Part shown: positions 55,663 through 64,000 of the stretch, piece by piece
How the letters are laid out: each line of letters opens with the position of its first letter
How positions within the stretch are numbered: the first letter of the stretch is position 1
Origin: Echinicola strongylocentroti
GTDB lineage: Bacteria > Bacteroidota > Bacteroidia > Cytophagales > Cyclobacteriaceae
Length of the DNA stretch: 64,000 nucleotides
Assembly (NCBI RefSeq): GCF_003260975.1
Contig: NZ_CP030041.1
Span: 2,217,001-2,281,000, forward strand
Direction: 5' to 3'
Position numbers and translations under genes: made by a program
The notes under the pieces: model-generated
Database searches by the model: none
Told to the model about the DNA's origin: nothing
Seen by the model: only the letters and a program-made list of their open reading frames with translations

Positions 55663-55702
55663 TATGTCTCAAATCTCATATCTCAAGACTCAATACTCAC
55701 AC
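55663..55702 (-). repeat. 7-nt array ahead of the BNR_4 gene
   Basis: Five NTGAGNN units on the minus strand (GTGAGTA, TTGAGTC, TTGAGAT, ATGAGAT, TTGAGAC). The spacer 55577-56195 has this array, the array 56069-56164 and REP-like pieces (ACCCTTCGACTCCGCTCAGG; CCGCCGCGGCGGGG at 56050-56063), no gene. Confidence 0.7.
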
Positions 55703-56068
55703 CTCTTTCCTTAAGACAAGCTGAATCCCTTTAATGTATCACCCCTAGTCCCCTAACAATGCTCTTACCTTAATAAAATTAAGTGAGGTCAGGCCGAGCG
55801 GACCTGTCTATCCTCCAGGTAGAGTCGAGGTCCTACACTACCCTTCGACTCCGCTCAGGGTGACAAGCGTGTTGTACTTCCCCTAACTTAAGAGCATTGA
55901 GCCCCCTAAGAAGGGGGGACTTATTGTACTTCCCTGATTAGTGTTGACCGGATTAATATTAGTTTTCATTGTCAATTATTGTAATCGCTAGTCATTTACT
56001 AAAATCCTATTGTGTTTCTCTTTGCTCCAAAATAACCCCACCTAACCTCCCCGCCGCGGCGGGGAGGA

Positions 56069-56164
56069 TGACTCAAGTCTCACGTCTCATATCTCACTAC
56101 AGGAAACTTATGTCTCAAGACTCATATCTCATGACTCAAATCTCATGTCTCAATCCTCACACCT
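56069..56164 (-). repeat. 7-nt array behind the DUF2264 gene
   Basis: About twelve NTGAGNN units on the minus strand, interrupted once by a 12-15-nt stretch near 56096-56112. It starts 32 nt past the DUF2264 stop codon (56196). Confidence 0.75.
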
Positions 56165-56195
56165 CTCTAAAGGCAGCCCAAGTACTTAATACCAG

Positions 56196-57431
56196 CTATT
56201 TCCCCGCCTTATCCCTTGTGGCATCACCACCGCTCCAGATACGCTTTTGCGTCCAAGGCTCTTCAGCATCCGACCAAAAAGGCGCGTCCTTGGGCAGCCC
56301 GAGTACCAAAAACACTTCCGCACAGAGGTAAAGGCTTCCCGTAGAGATATAAGGCTCTGCCACCTCCGGCTGGTGGCCATAGAAGCCCAGTGTCAGCCAA
56401 CCCTCCTCATCAAACATATCCGTAGCTTCCATGTGTTTACGGATCACCGCTTCCAAGGCTCCTCTCACTTGCGACGGCTTTACCTTTTCTGGCAGCTGCT
56501 GCCACAGGGCTATCTGACTCAACGATTGGAAAGCACCAAAACGGTAAGCCATGGACCTTCCGATGATGGGATACGTCCCGTCTGGGCCGATCAGCCTTTC
56601 TTGGATGGCGGCATAGCGTTGTGCCCTTTTCAAAAACAGGTCGAAATCCCTGCCCATATTCCTCTCTTTTTCCTTGAGGACCTTGGTGATATCCAGCAAC
56701 ATGGGCTGGATCACAAAGCTGTTGTAGTAATCCCAATGAAATTCCGGACCATCGCCGTACATGCCATCTCCCAGGTACCATTCCTTATGTTTATTGAGCG
56801 GATAGGCCAATCGAACCATGTCCGCTTCTCCATCAAATTTCAGCAAGGCCGCTTCTACCATTCCTGTAAACAACAGCCAATTGCTGTAATAGGGAGAAAT
56901 CGCTCTTGACGACTTTAGCGCAGCAATGACATTGGCCTTGGTCTCCGCTGAAAGAGGCTCCCAAAGCTGCTCTGGTGCTCTCAAAAGCCCTTGTGCAAAA
57001 AAAGCGGCATCCACCAACGGCTGCCCATGCTGGGTAAAATTCATAAAATCAGCCCCTTCGGGATCCGTAGCATTGTGGATTGCCTTCCGCGCCAAAAGAA
57101 TGTACTTCTCTCGCAGCTGACCTTCCGCTGTCTCATCAGGTCCTAGCTCCAACCAAGGTGCCATTCCGGAAAGTAAACGGCCAAAAGCTTCCAAATAGGT
57201 TACTTCTTCCCTGCCGTCATAGTGGTCTTTCGTTTTCTCCACTGGCATTGTAGCCTTCAGCTGATTCTCGCTCAGCGCCACCAAAACTGGATCGGCTATC
57301 TTGGTCAAGGTGTGGACATAGTATTTCCGGCTTCCGCTGGGTGTTTTTCCCTGCTGGGCGAATGCTGTTTGCAAAGCGCCCAGTAGGCAAAGACATAGTA
57401 CAAATGGTATTGTTTTCAGTACTTTCGTCAT
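56196..57431 (-). CDS. DUF2264 secreted protein
   Basis: The start is ATG 57431 (MTKVLKTIPFVLCLCLLGALQTAFAQQGK), giving a clean signal peptide; the ATG at 57470 would add 13 charged residues. A 411-residue DUF2264 (PF10022) protein: YLEAFGRLLSGMAPWLELGPDE, FTQHGQPLVDAAFFAQGLLRAPEQLW, YSNWLLFTGMVEAALLKF and DGPEFHWDYYNSFVIQPMLLD. Predicted (alpha/alpha)6 toroid like lyases and GH88/GH105 enzymes. Its place between GH16 and BNR_4 genes suggests it acts on a uronic-acid-containing oligosaccharide. Activity not known to me. Confidence 0.88.
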   Translation of the reverse strand: MTKVLKTIPFVLCLCLLGALQTAFAQQGKTPSGSRKYYVHTLTKIADPVLVALSENQLKATMPVEKTKDHYDGREEVTYLEAFGRLLSGMAPWLELGPDETAEGQLREKYILLARKAIHNATDPEGADFMNFTQHGQPLVDAAFFAQGLLRAPEQLWEPLSAETKANVIAALKSSRAISPYYSNWLLFTGMVEAALLKFDGEADMVRLAYPLNKHKEWYLGDGMYGDGPEFHWDYYNSFVIQPMLLDITKVLKEKERNMGRDFDLFLKRAQRYAAIQERLIGPDGTYPIIGRSMAYRFGAFQSLSQIALWQQLPEKVKPSQVRGALEAVIRKHMEATDMFDEEGWLTLGFYGHQPEVAEPYISTGSLYLCAEVFLVLGLPKDAPFWSDAEEPWTQKRIWSGGDATRDKAGK

Positions 57432-57601
57432 GCTATTATCATTTCTAAAATCCAATATCTTACGTCTCATATTACTTTTACTCCAAAAATTGGCGGATAT
57501 TTTCCCCTTCTTCAGTTCTCCCGTATTCGAGTGGACCCTACCTGCCAGACTAAAGCGAATCCCTTTATACCGTCCCTAGTCCCCAACCAAAAAACGGGAG
57601 G

Positions 57602-57640
57602 ATGTCTCAAGTCTCACTTCTCATATCTCATGTCTCACTA
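57602..57640 (-). repeat. 7-nt array directly behind the GH16 gene
   Basis: GTGAGAC-ATGAGAT-ATGAGAA-GTGAGAC-TTGAGAC on the minus strand, beginning 5-8 nt past the GH16 stop codon at 57645. Confidence 0.8.
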
Positions 57641-57644
57641 TTCA

Positions 57645-58526
57645 CTACTTTGCCTGATAAACCCGCACATAATCCACTTCATAGGTCCTTGGTAAATTGG
57701 TAGCAGAAGGATCTCCTCCATTTGACCCAATGGCCAAGTTCAGCAGGATATAATGGGGCTGGTGAAAGGGGTTAAAACCATCCGGGTTGACCGTGTGAGT
57801 AAGGTCAATTTCATTCAGAAGCTGTTCATCCAAATAAAGCTTGATGTGTTTCTCGGTCCATTCCATTTTCCATATGTGAAACTTCGTGGGCCAATCTGGA
57901 TCCTCTTTTGTGAAGTTGGATAAAGGCAGCTTCTGTTCATCCCACTTGGAGTCCCATTGGCCTCCTTCTTTTTTCCAGGCGGCATTCGCCAAAATAGTAG
58001 GCTGATCATCCACACGATAAAACTCCATGATATCCACCTCTCCATTGGAAGGCCAGGGACGATCCGTGCCCAATGTCCAAATCGCTGGCCACATACCTTT
58101 AGCGGTATCGATCTCTGCCCTGACTTCTATGATGCCATATTGAAAGGCTTTCTTGCCTCGGGTATTGATGCTGGCAGAACTGTACTGGGCCACTTCCTGA
58201 TTTTTCCTCCAATCCTCACTGGTTGCCTCATACCGCTCATTGCGAACCTGCTCTCGCCTTCCTTCGATGATCAATAGGCCATCTTTTACAGTAGCATTGG
58301 CTTCTTGGTAATATTGCAGTTCGTGGTTTCTTACAAAGCCTTCTTCAAAAGACCAAAATGCTTCATTGGGCTTCCCCGCATCATTAAATTCCTCTTGCCA
58401 AACCAAGTCATAACCAGCATACCTATCGGCGATTTCCACAGGGACATCTTGGGCAGTGGACACTGTCATCAAACAGCACAAAACGATTAAAAGCATGCCT
58501 GTTTTAAGGAGGTAACCTTGGTTCAT
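57645..58526 (-). CDS. GH16-family endo-glucanase/galactanase-like enzyme
   Basis: A 293-residue protein. Signal peptide ending near VSTAQD. GH16 beta-jelly-roll: YDLVWQEEFNDAGKPNEAFWSFEEGF, ASINTRGKKAFQYGIIEVRAEI, and the catalytic ExDxxE motif in NGEVDIMEFY (nucleophile and acid/base Glu), then FHIWKMEWTEKHIKLYLDEQLLNEI. Closest in look to the laminarinase-like GH16_3 group, but beta-1,3-glucan specificity is not certain. It probably works at the cell surface or periplasm on the main chain taken up by the SusC/D pair. Confidence 0.92.
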   Translation of the reverse strand: MNQGYLLKTGMLLIVLCCLMTVSTAQDVPVEIADRYAGYDLVWQEEFNDAGKPNEAFWSFEEGFVRNHELQYYQEANATVKDGLLIIEGRREQVRNERYEATSEDWRKNQEVAQYSSASINTRGKKAFQYGIIEVRAEIDTAKGMWPAIWTLGTDRPWPSNGEVDIMEFYRVDDQPTILANAAWKKEGGQWDSKWDEQKLPLSNFTKEDPDWPTKFHIWKMEWTEKHIKLYLDEQLLNEIDLTHTVNPDGFNPFHQPHYILLNLAIGSNGGDPSATNLPRTYEVDYVRVYQAK

Positions 58527-58780
58527 TTTTTCTATCTTTAAAGGGTCGGGCGCAGCATTTTATTGCTCGCTGATTTTCATTTTCTGACTTCTGTTTCTCT
58601 GTGCATTGATATTGGGGATTGCAAATCCTCCTCTCGCGAGTTCCAGATTTCACCCTTCGACACGCTCAGGACAGGAATCCGGAACAGCCTAATGGAGCCA
58701 GGCACTCAATTCTCCACCATACCGGGACAGAAACCCCGCACAACCCACTTACGGCACTTTTTCCTTAACACCTAGTTGCC

Positions 58781-58828
58781 CCAAGACTCAAATCTCATAT
58801 CTCAAGACTCATGTCTCAAAACTCACTA
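58781..58828 (-). repeat. 7-nt array directly behind the DUF1080 gene
   Basis: GTGAGTT-TTGAGAC-ATGAGTC-TTGAGAT-ATGAGAT-TTGAGTC on the minus strand, beginning about 8 nt past the stop codon (58837). Confidence 0.8.
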
Positions 58829-58836
58829 TTCCCCCA

Positions 58837-59646
58837 TTAATCTGTTGACAAATCCTTGATCTGGATATTCCTGAACATTACACCCTGTCCTTCGGACTGC
58901 AAGCCGATATATCCTTCCTTCAGCAGTTTTCCGTCCACCTTAATGGCCGGGTCATAGCCATTGGCCACTCCTCCTCCGATCTGCGGTTGGGTATAGCGTA
59001 GCACGGTGTCCCCATTGACCATATGGATCACCAGTGAATCCTCAAAAACAATCAAATCTGCCTTCACCCATTCATCCCAAGGGTAAGTAGCCGAGGTAGA
59101 ATTGATGCAATGCCGGGGATCCATTTCCCCTTCATAATACACTTCGGTGCCGGGCGAGCACATATTGCCTGTAGGTCTTTCCACTCCTGCTTCCGCCTCG
59201 GCCAGCATTTGGTATTCTACTGAAATAGGCCAGTCTTGTTCTTTTAAGATACTTTCGGGAGATTGGGAATGGAACATCACGCCGCTGTTTCGATAGGTGT
59301 AACTCGGCGCATCCTCCAGCCATTCTTCCGTAAATCGGTATTCCCATTTTAGATGAAAAGTAGCATAAGGCTGTTCGTAAAACAAATGCCCGTAGCGCTC
59401 ATCAAATCCTTCATTATACTCGTCATAGCTGACAAGAATAGCATCGTCTTTCACACGAAAGGTATTGCGATAATTTTCACCTGTTTCGTGGTGGTGGATT
59501 TTGGGCACCCATCCATCGAGGCTTTCGCCATCAAACAGTGATTGCCATTCCTGAACAGGTATTTCCTTGGATTTCCCCTTGGGGCTGGAGCAAGACACTC
59601 CTGCCAACACGCAGCATGCTACTGCTAATAATAGTTTGTTTTTCAT
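58837..59646 (-). CDS. DUF1080 (3-keto-disaccharide hydrolase-type) lipoprotein
   Basis: A 269-residue protein. The signal ends at LAGVSCSSPKGK. DUF1080 (PF06439) concanavalin-like fold: WQSLFDGESLDGWVPK, FHLKWEYRF, NSGVMFHSQSPES, EYQMLAEAEAGVERPTGN and GYIGLQSEGQGVMFRNIQIKDL. Members are either 3-keto-glycoside hydrolases or glycan-binding modules; it has the family core alone. In this locus it is the first gene after SusD. Confidence 0.9.
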   Translation of the reverse strand: MKNKLLLAVACCVLAGVSCSSPKGKSKEIPVQEWQSLFDGESLDGWVPKIHHHETGENYRNTFRVKDDAILVSYDEYNEGFDERYGHLFYEQPYATFHLKWEYRFTEEWLEDAPSYTYRNSGVMFHSQSPESILKEQDWPISVEYQMLAEAEAGVERPTGNMCSPGTEVYYEGEMDPRHCINSTSATYPWDEWVKADLIVFEDSLVIHMVNGDTVLRYTQPQIGGGVANGYDPAIKVDGKLLKEGYIGLQSEGQGVMFRNIQIKDLSTD

Positions 59647-59716
59647 ATTGAGCTGATTTTAGCAACCCTCTAAAATAGGTCAATCCATATTAACAGAAAA
59701 ATTGGCCACTTGAAGA

Positions 59717-59892
59717 TTCAACCCGGAATATGCATTAGCCTATCTGTTGCGACCTGAAACTGCTTCAAAATCAGTCGTTTCACTTTAGTTTTCGGCATAA
59801 CCGTAGCGGTGCTACGCTAATGCCTCCAAACTAACTGATTTTCTTGCACTTTCAGCTCTCACTACGATTCCCAACGCATAATCCGGGTTCAA
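59717..59892. mobile_element. MITE-like element between DUF1080 and SusD
   Basis: Terminal repeats TTCAACCCGGAATATGCATTAG (59717-59738) and CAACGCATAATCCGGGTTCAA (59872-59892). Shares its internal blocks with 46560-46760 in inverted orientation; its central hairpin is different (CCGTAGCGGTGCTACG). No coding capacity. Confidence 0.7.
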
Positions 59893-59932
59893 CAAAACAT
59901 TATTCAAGCAGCCAATTCCAAACCCTAATTAA

Positions 59933-61606
59933 TTAATAGCCTTCATTTTGCGTCAGCTCAGCATCTTTGTTAAGGTCTATCTCCGTTTGAGGGATAGGCA
60001 TCAGTAGATTATCTTCCGTCAGCCCGATGGTCGTTTCCAGTGCACCACCTGCCAAAGGCTCCTCTCCTGTCAGTCTTTTGGCGCGCTCCACCAATGTACC
60101 CGTCCGCACAAGGGTCTTCCTCCTATTTTCCTCAGCCAGCAGCTCTCTCACCCGCTCATCCAAGATAAAGTCCAGGTCAATATCCGATGCACTTACCATA
60201 TTGGCATTTGCCCGATCGCGCAGCACATTGATATCTGCGGCGGCACCATCCAGATTGCCTTGCTTCATTCTGGCTTCCGCCCTGAAGAGATAGGTCTCGC
60301 CAAGACGCATCAGGATAAAGTCCTTCCACATTCCCCAACCGAAATTATCTCGCTCATCATACTGCCCCCATTTTAGGGTATAAGGAACGTATTTATAAAC
60401 CGTATCGGCAGCAAAGATATTCACCGAAGAACCATCGCTAAGGATAAACTCCGCGTCTTCACCATAAGGGACTTCCTGCCCCCTAATCTCATCGTATTTC
60501 GAGTCGGGGTTGTTAAAATACAAGGTGCGCTTGAGGCTAAACTTGCTGTTCCTCATGTCATTTTGATCATAAAGATCATAGACCACCCAGTTGTTCAGCC
60601 TCATTCTGGCAATGCCCCTACCTCCAGTAGTGTCAGATGGGTGCATCCCTGGCAGGTCATGGTAGGAAGCTACCCATACCCTCCGCTGCTGAGGTGATCC
60701 TGAACTTCCTCCATTCACGTCGGAAGGATTCTCCGTTTCCAGTACCCAAATACCTTCCGTGTTTCCTTGGCTCCTTCGCTGGTTTCCATAAAGGAACATG
60801 TCCGAAAAGGCATCTCCGGGATCATTGGCGCGGACACCATAGCGCTCTTTTACCAGACTCAACCGGCCGCCGTTAATGATTTCCGTACACTGCGCTTCGG
60901 CTTTGGCGTCTTCCCCCGTTCTCAGGTACACCTCTGCCAGAAGTTGTCGGGCCATTTCCTTGTTGGCACGGCCATCTTCCGCCGCTTCACCGATATTTGG
61001 CAAAAGCTCCACCGCCTCGAGCAAATCCTCCTCGATGACATTGTCCACTTCTGCTACTGCCGTGCGAACGAAATCCGTCTTCGGTGCAGACAGGGGCTCT
61101 GTCAACAAGGGCACATCGCCAAAATGCGTCACCAAATTGTGATAGGCCAAGGCCCTGAAGAATTTTCCTTCAGCCCTATAAATAGCCATTTCTTCCTCTG
61201 TGATGCCTGCTACTGGCCCACCAGAAGTACTCTGGATCAAGATATTGGCATTGTTGATCAGTCGGTAATAAGATCCCCAGATTTTACGGGCTGCATTGTC
61301 AGTAGAATTCAACACCGCATAGTCAAAGTGAGGCCTGGCATCGCCATTGGAGCGACCTGCCGGTGCCCATGCGATATCAGTCCCCAGCTGCCATACGCCA
61401 CGGATAGTCTGGTCATCTGTGGTGGTAAACATCGTTCCGTATTGGTAATGCAGACCAATCACCGCAGCTTTGAACCCAAGCTCGTCTTTCAGCGCCTCCG
61501 GTGCATAGCTGTCCAGTACTTCTTCATCCAGAAAATCTTCGCCACATCCGGACAAAACGCCCATCAAACACAGGCCACTGAAGAATAGTTTGATATGTTT
61601 TTTCAT
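59933..61606 (-). CDS. SusD/RagB-family lipoprotein of the polysaccharide locus
   Basis: The start is Met5 of the longest frame (ATG 61606, MKKHIKLFFSGLCLMGVLSGCGEDFLDEE); the ATG at 61618 is possible. Lipidation Cys in LSGCGEDF. SusD features: AEGKFFRALAYHNLVTHFGDVPLLTEPL, QLLAEVYLRTGEDAKAEAQCTEII, LMRLGETYLFRAEARMKQGNLDGAAADINVLRDRAN and the end LLMPIPQTEIDLNKDAELTQNEGY. It follows the SusC gene by about 27 bp and forms the surface glycan-binding lid. Confidence 0.95.
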   Translation of the reverse strand: MKKHIKLFFSGLCLMGVLSGCGEDFLDEEVLDSYAPEALKDELGFKAAVIGLHYQYGTMFTTTDDQTIRGVWQLGTDIAWAPAGRSNGDARPHFDYAVLNSTDNAARKIWGSYYRLINNANILIQSTSGGPVAGITEEEMAIYRAEGKFFRALAYHNLVTHFGDVPLLTEPLSAPKTDFVRTAVAEVDNVIEEDLLEAVELLPNIGEAAEDGRANKEMARQLLAEVYLRTGEDAKAEAQCTEIINGGRLSLVKERYGVRANDPGDAFSDMFLYGNQRRSQGNTEGIWVLETENPSDVNGGSSGSPQQRRVWVASYHDLPGMHPSDTTGGRGIARMRLNNWVVYDLYDQNDMRNSKFSLKRTLYFNNPDSKYDEIRGQEVPYGEDAEFILSDGSSVNIFAADTVYKYVPYTLKWGQYDERDNFGWGMWKDFILMRLGETYLFRAEARMKQGNLDGAAADINVLRDRANANMVSASDIDLDFILDERVRELLAEENRRKTLVRTGTLVERAKRLTGEEPLAGGALETTIGLTEDNLLMPIPQTEIDLNKDAELTQNEGY

Positions 61607-61632
61607 TGGAATATTCATAATTCAACGGGTTA

Positions 61633-64000
61633 TTAAAGGGTTAGATTAAGACCAAAGGAAATTGTTCTGACCAATGGGTAATTGTTTTCCCATCCATCCG
61701 ATCCACGCGAAACTTGCGTGTTTTCAGGATCCCAGCCAAACCAATCGGTAAAGGTGTGCAGGTTTCTGCCCGCCGCATAAAGGGTCAAACCTCCGATATT
61801 GTACCTTTCCAAAAAGGACTGTGGTACCACATAGCTCAATCTCACATCCTTGATCCGTACATAGCTGTAGTCCTCAGCAAACTGGTACCCCCTGTAGCGA
61901 TTATACGCCGCCAAAGATGGCCAGTAGTCGCTAGGATTATCAGGCGTCCAATATCCGTAGTCAGCAGGGAGGTTTCTTCTCCACGCCTCATCCGCATAGG
62001 TCAAGTCCCTATTGGATTTCAATCCACCCTGAGAGGTCTGGATAAAGATACTTAGGTTCCAGTTTTTGTAGCGGAACGTATTGGTCAATCCGCCCATCCA
62101 TTTTGGATCCCTTTGGCCCAACACCACACGGTCTTGCTCTGTAATCTGTCCATCGCCGTTTTGATCTTTGAACTTAAGGTCTCCGGGCTGGGATACTGGA
62201 TCCACTGAGGCAATGTCCTCTCCCTCTTGCCAGATGCCGAGCTTTTCATAATCAAAAATCACCCGCAAAGGCTGTCCGATAAACCATTGGTTACCGATAT
62301 CATCCCTGCCATCGCCATAGAGATCTACGATCTCATTCTTATAGGTAGAAAAATTCAAGGAAGTCTCCCAGGTGAAGTCTCCCGTCTCGATATTTACCGT
62401 ATTCAAGGTCAGCTCGAAACCTTTGTTCTGCATTTCACCTAGATTGGCCCATACGTTATTGTACCCGGTAGTGGTCGGCAAATTCCTTTCGAGCAGGATA
62501 TCTTCCGTATTGGTTTTATACACCTCCACGGTACCGCGAATCCTGTTCTGCACAAAACCAAAATCCAAGGCCAAGTTAGCAGAAGTAGTGGTTTCCCAAG
62601 TCAGATCAGGATTTCCCAAGGTGTTATATAATACCCCAACCTGAGCATCTCCTCCAAATGGCTGTAGCACCGTATTGGCTGAGGTCACGGTCTGATTTGG
62701 ATCAATCGCTTGGTTACCGGATTGACCGTAAGAAAACCTCAGCTTCAGTTCTCCAAGCCCGGGATGATCTTGCATAAATTCCTCATTGTGGATATTCCAG
62801 CCCAAGGCCATGGAAGGAAAAAGACCATACTTACTGGTATTGGCACCAAAAGCAGAGTACCCGTCCCGTCTTGCCGTCACGGTAACCAAATATCGGCTGT
62901 CATACGAATAATTCAACCTCCCCATTTGGGAAAGCAGCGTGTAGTTATTGGCATCCGACCAAGTGGACTGGGTAGTACCTGCTTCCATGCCATTATAAGA
63001 TAGGGCATCATTGATAAAGCCCCTCGACTGGCCTTCTGATAGAAAATAATCCACACTCTGTGCACTGTACAGTGCCGTAATGTCAAAATGGTGCTTGTCA
63101 ATGTCCTTGGAGTACGTCAGGATATTTTCAATCACCCAGTTGGCCCTTTCGGTATTGGACACGTCAGCGGTACCGTTCAGGTCATAAATCGGCCGTCCGG
63201 TATAGCCAGCAAAACGGTCAAAATTGTACACATAAGTGGCATTGAACCGGTATTTCAATCCCTCGATAAAACCTGGGGTAATGTCTGCATAGCCAGACCC
63301 TGAAAGTGTTCTTCTTCTGTCCAAGCGGTCTGTGGTCAAACCCAAAAGTGGGTTTTTGAACAATTGCTCTGGATCCATTGGGAAAGTGATATACTCGCCG
63401 TTTTCGTCATAAGGAACCGAGTAGGGGCTCATCGCCGTAGCTTCCAGCCAGTTTACTCTTCCGCCGTCATAGTTGTTATCGGTAAAGAAAGAAGAAGTAC
63501 CCACTTTCAGCCAATCCGTGATGGTCGCGTCGATGTTCGTCCTGAAGTTGGTACGTGCGTACTGGTAGCCTTTTACCACCCCTTTTTGCTTCAGGTGGCT
63601 ACCGGACACATAATATTGGATTTTCTCCGTCCCGCCAGATATGCTCAGGTTATGCTCTGAAATCCTTCCTGGCTGTGTAGCTTGGCCCAACCAATCAGTG
63701 GTGATTCCAGCCTCATAATTGGCTACCTCCGAAGCATTGGGAAGGACATCTGTTTGAGGCTGATTGTTGGCCGTCAGGTAATCGGCATATTTTTGTACAT
63801 AAGCATCCGGCCCCATTGGCTCCAGCACATTGGACATGCTTTCAAAGCCCATATAGCCGCTGTAGTTGATTTTAGGGGTTCCATCGGTTTGATCGCCTCT
63901 TTTGGTCGTCACCAAGATCACCCCATTAGCGCCACGGGTACCGTAAATGGCCACCGCAGAGGCATCCTTCAAGATTTCGATAGACTCAATATCATTGGCG
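61633..64000 (-). CDS. SusC/RagA TonB-dependent transporter, N-terminus outside window
   Basis: The frame is open to the right edge; the first residues seen are NDIESIEILKDASAVAIYGTRGANGVILVTTKRG, the plug domain. About 790 residues follow, with barrel segments such as FPSMALGWNIHNEEFMQDHPGLGELKLRFSYGQSGNQAI and the end PLVRTISFGLNLTL. Signal peptide, carboxypeptidase-like domain and any STN domain lie beyond 64000. First visible gene of the locus; its regulator is not in view. Confidence 0.93.
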   Translation of the reverse strand, partial: ANDIESIEILKDASAVAIYGTRGANGVILVTTKRGDQTDGTPKINYSGYMGFESMSNVLEPMGPDAYVQKYADYLTANNQPQTDVLPNASEVANYEAGITTDWLGQATQPGRISEHNLSISGGTEKIQYYVSGSHLKQKGVVKGYQYARTNFRTNIDATITDWLKVGTSSFFTDNNYDGGRVNWLEATAMSPYSVPYDENGEYITFPMDPEQLFKNPLLGLTTDRLDRRRTLSGSGYADITPGFIEGLKYRFNATYVYNFDRFAGYTGRPIYDLNGTADVSNTERANWVIENILTYSKDIDKHHFDITALYSAQSVDYFLSEGQSRGFINDALSYNGMEAGTTQSTWSDANNYTLLSQMGRLNYSYDSRYLVTVTARRDGYSAFGANTSKYGLFPSMALGWNIHNEEFMQDHPGLGELKLRFSYGQSGNQAIDPNQTVTSANTVLQPFGGDAQVGVLYNTLGNPDLTWETTTSANLALDFGFVQNRIRGTVEVYKTNTEDILLERNLPTTTGYNNVWANLGEMQNKGFELTLNTVNIETGDFTWETSLNFSTYKNEIVDLYGDGRDDIGNQWFIGQPLRVIFDYEKLGIWQEGEDIASVDPVSQPGDLKFKDQNGDGQITEQDRVVLGQRDPKWMGGLTNTFRYKNWNLSIFIQTSQGGLKSNRDLTYADEAWRRNLPADYGYWTPDNPSDYWPSLAAYNRYRGYQFAEDYSYVRIKDVRLSYVVPQSFLERYNIGGLTLYAAGRNLHTFTDWFGWDPENTQVSRGSDGWENNYPLVRTISFGLNLTL

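Noticed and set aside
54227..58828. The TGAGA arrays as a CRISPR array
   Set aside because: Units are 7 nt with no unique spacers and no cas genes nearby.

Overview
The window looks like a chromosomal segment of a marine-type Bacteroidota, most likely Cytophagales/Cyclobacteriaceae (Echinicola- or Cyclobacterium-like). The evidence is three SusC/SusD pairs, FecR/ECF sigma control with an STN-bearing SusC, many lipoproteins with a Cys just after the signal peptide, candidate TAnnTTTG promoter boxes and long spacers full of dispersed repeats. I see no rRNA, tRNA or CRISPR array. All family names come from reading motifs; no search was run.

Layout. 1-5120 (minus): five envelope lipoproteins and an outer-membrane barrel. 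5320-9591: an ECF-like sigma factor, a membrane protein with a cytosolic N-terminus and periplasmic TPRs, and a convergent 1000-residue periplasmic TPR-CHAT protease-like protein anchored by a C-terminal membrane helix. Together these look like a self-contained trans-envelope proteolytic signalling module. 9906-15462: an AT-rich island with an AbiE-type toxin/antitoxin, a RhuM-Fic/Doc fusion, an unknown membrane protein and a tyrosine recombinase with 12-bp iterons upstream. 16351-25997 (minus): ECF sigma, FecR, STN-SusC, SusD and a PhoD-like phosphatase, a complete surface-signalled phosphoester uptake operon. 26684-31641: a second SusC/SusD pair with no enzyme attached. 32142-39878: housekeeping genes (alpha/beta hydrolase, VOC protein, aldo/keto reductase, DoxX-like protein, PP2A-like phosphatase, Ppx/GppA) and a gluconokinase/6-phosphogluconate dehydrogenase fusion.

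41137-49218: a Gfo/Idh/MocA oxidoreductase, then an AT-rich two-gene cassette (OLD/RecF-like ATPase plus a small PD-(D/E)XK-like protein) that is a candidate defence system. It is followed by an AraC regulator divergent from aldehyde dehydrogenase, DUF779, a lipoprotein cassette flanked by a 62-bp duplication of the DUF779 tail, and an OmpL-like porin. 50573 to the right edge (minus): a polysaccharide utilisation locus (SusC, SusD, DUF1080, GH16, DUF2264, BNR_4/PL24-25-like, GH88, tandem GH43), probably for a uronic-acid-containing glycan.

The spacers carry several repeat families: a roughly 450-bp direct repeat, a roughly 180-200-bp MITE-like element whose end supplies the stop codon of the aldehyde dehydrogenase gene, another small TIR element, REP-like hairpins, and unusual 7-nt arrays (NTGAGNN) placed just behind the stop codons of the polysaccharide-locus genes.
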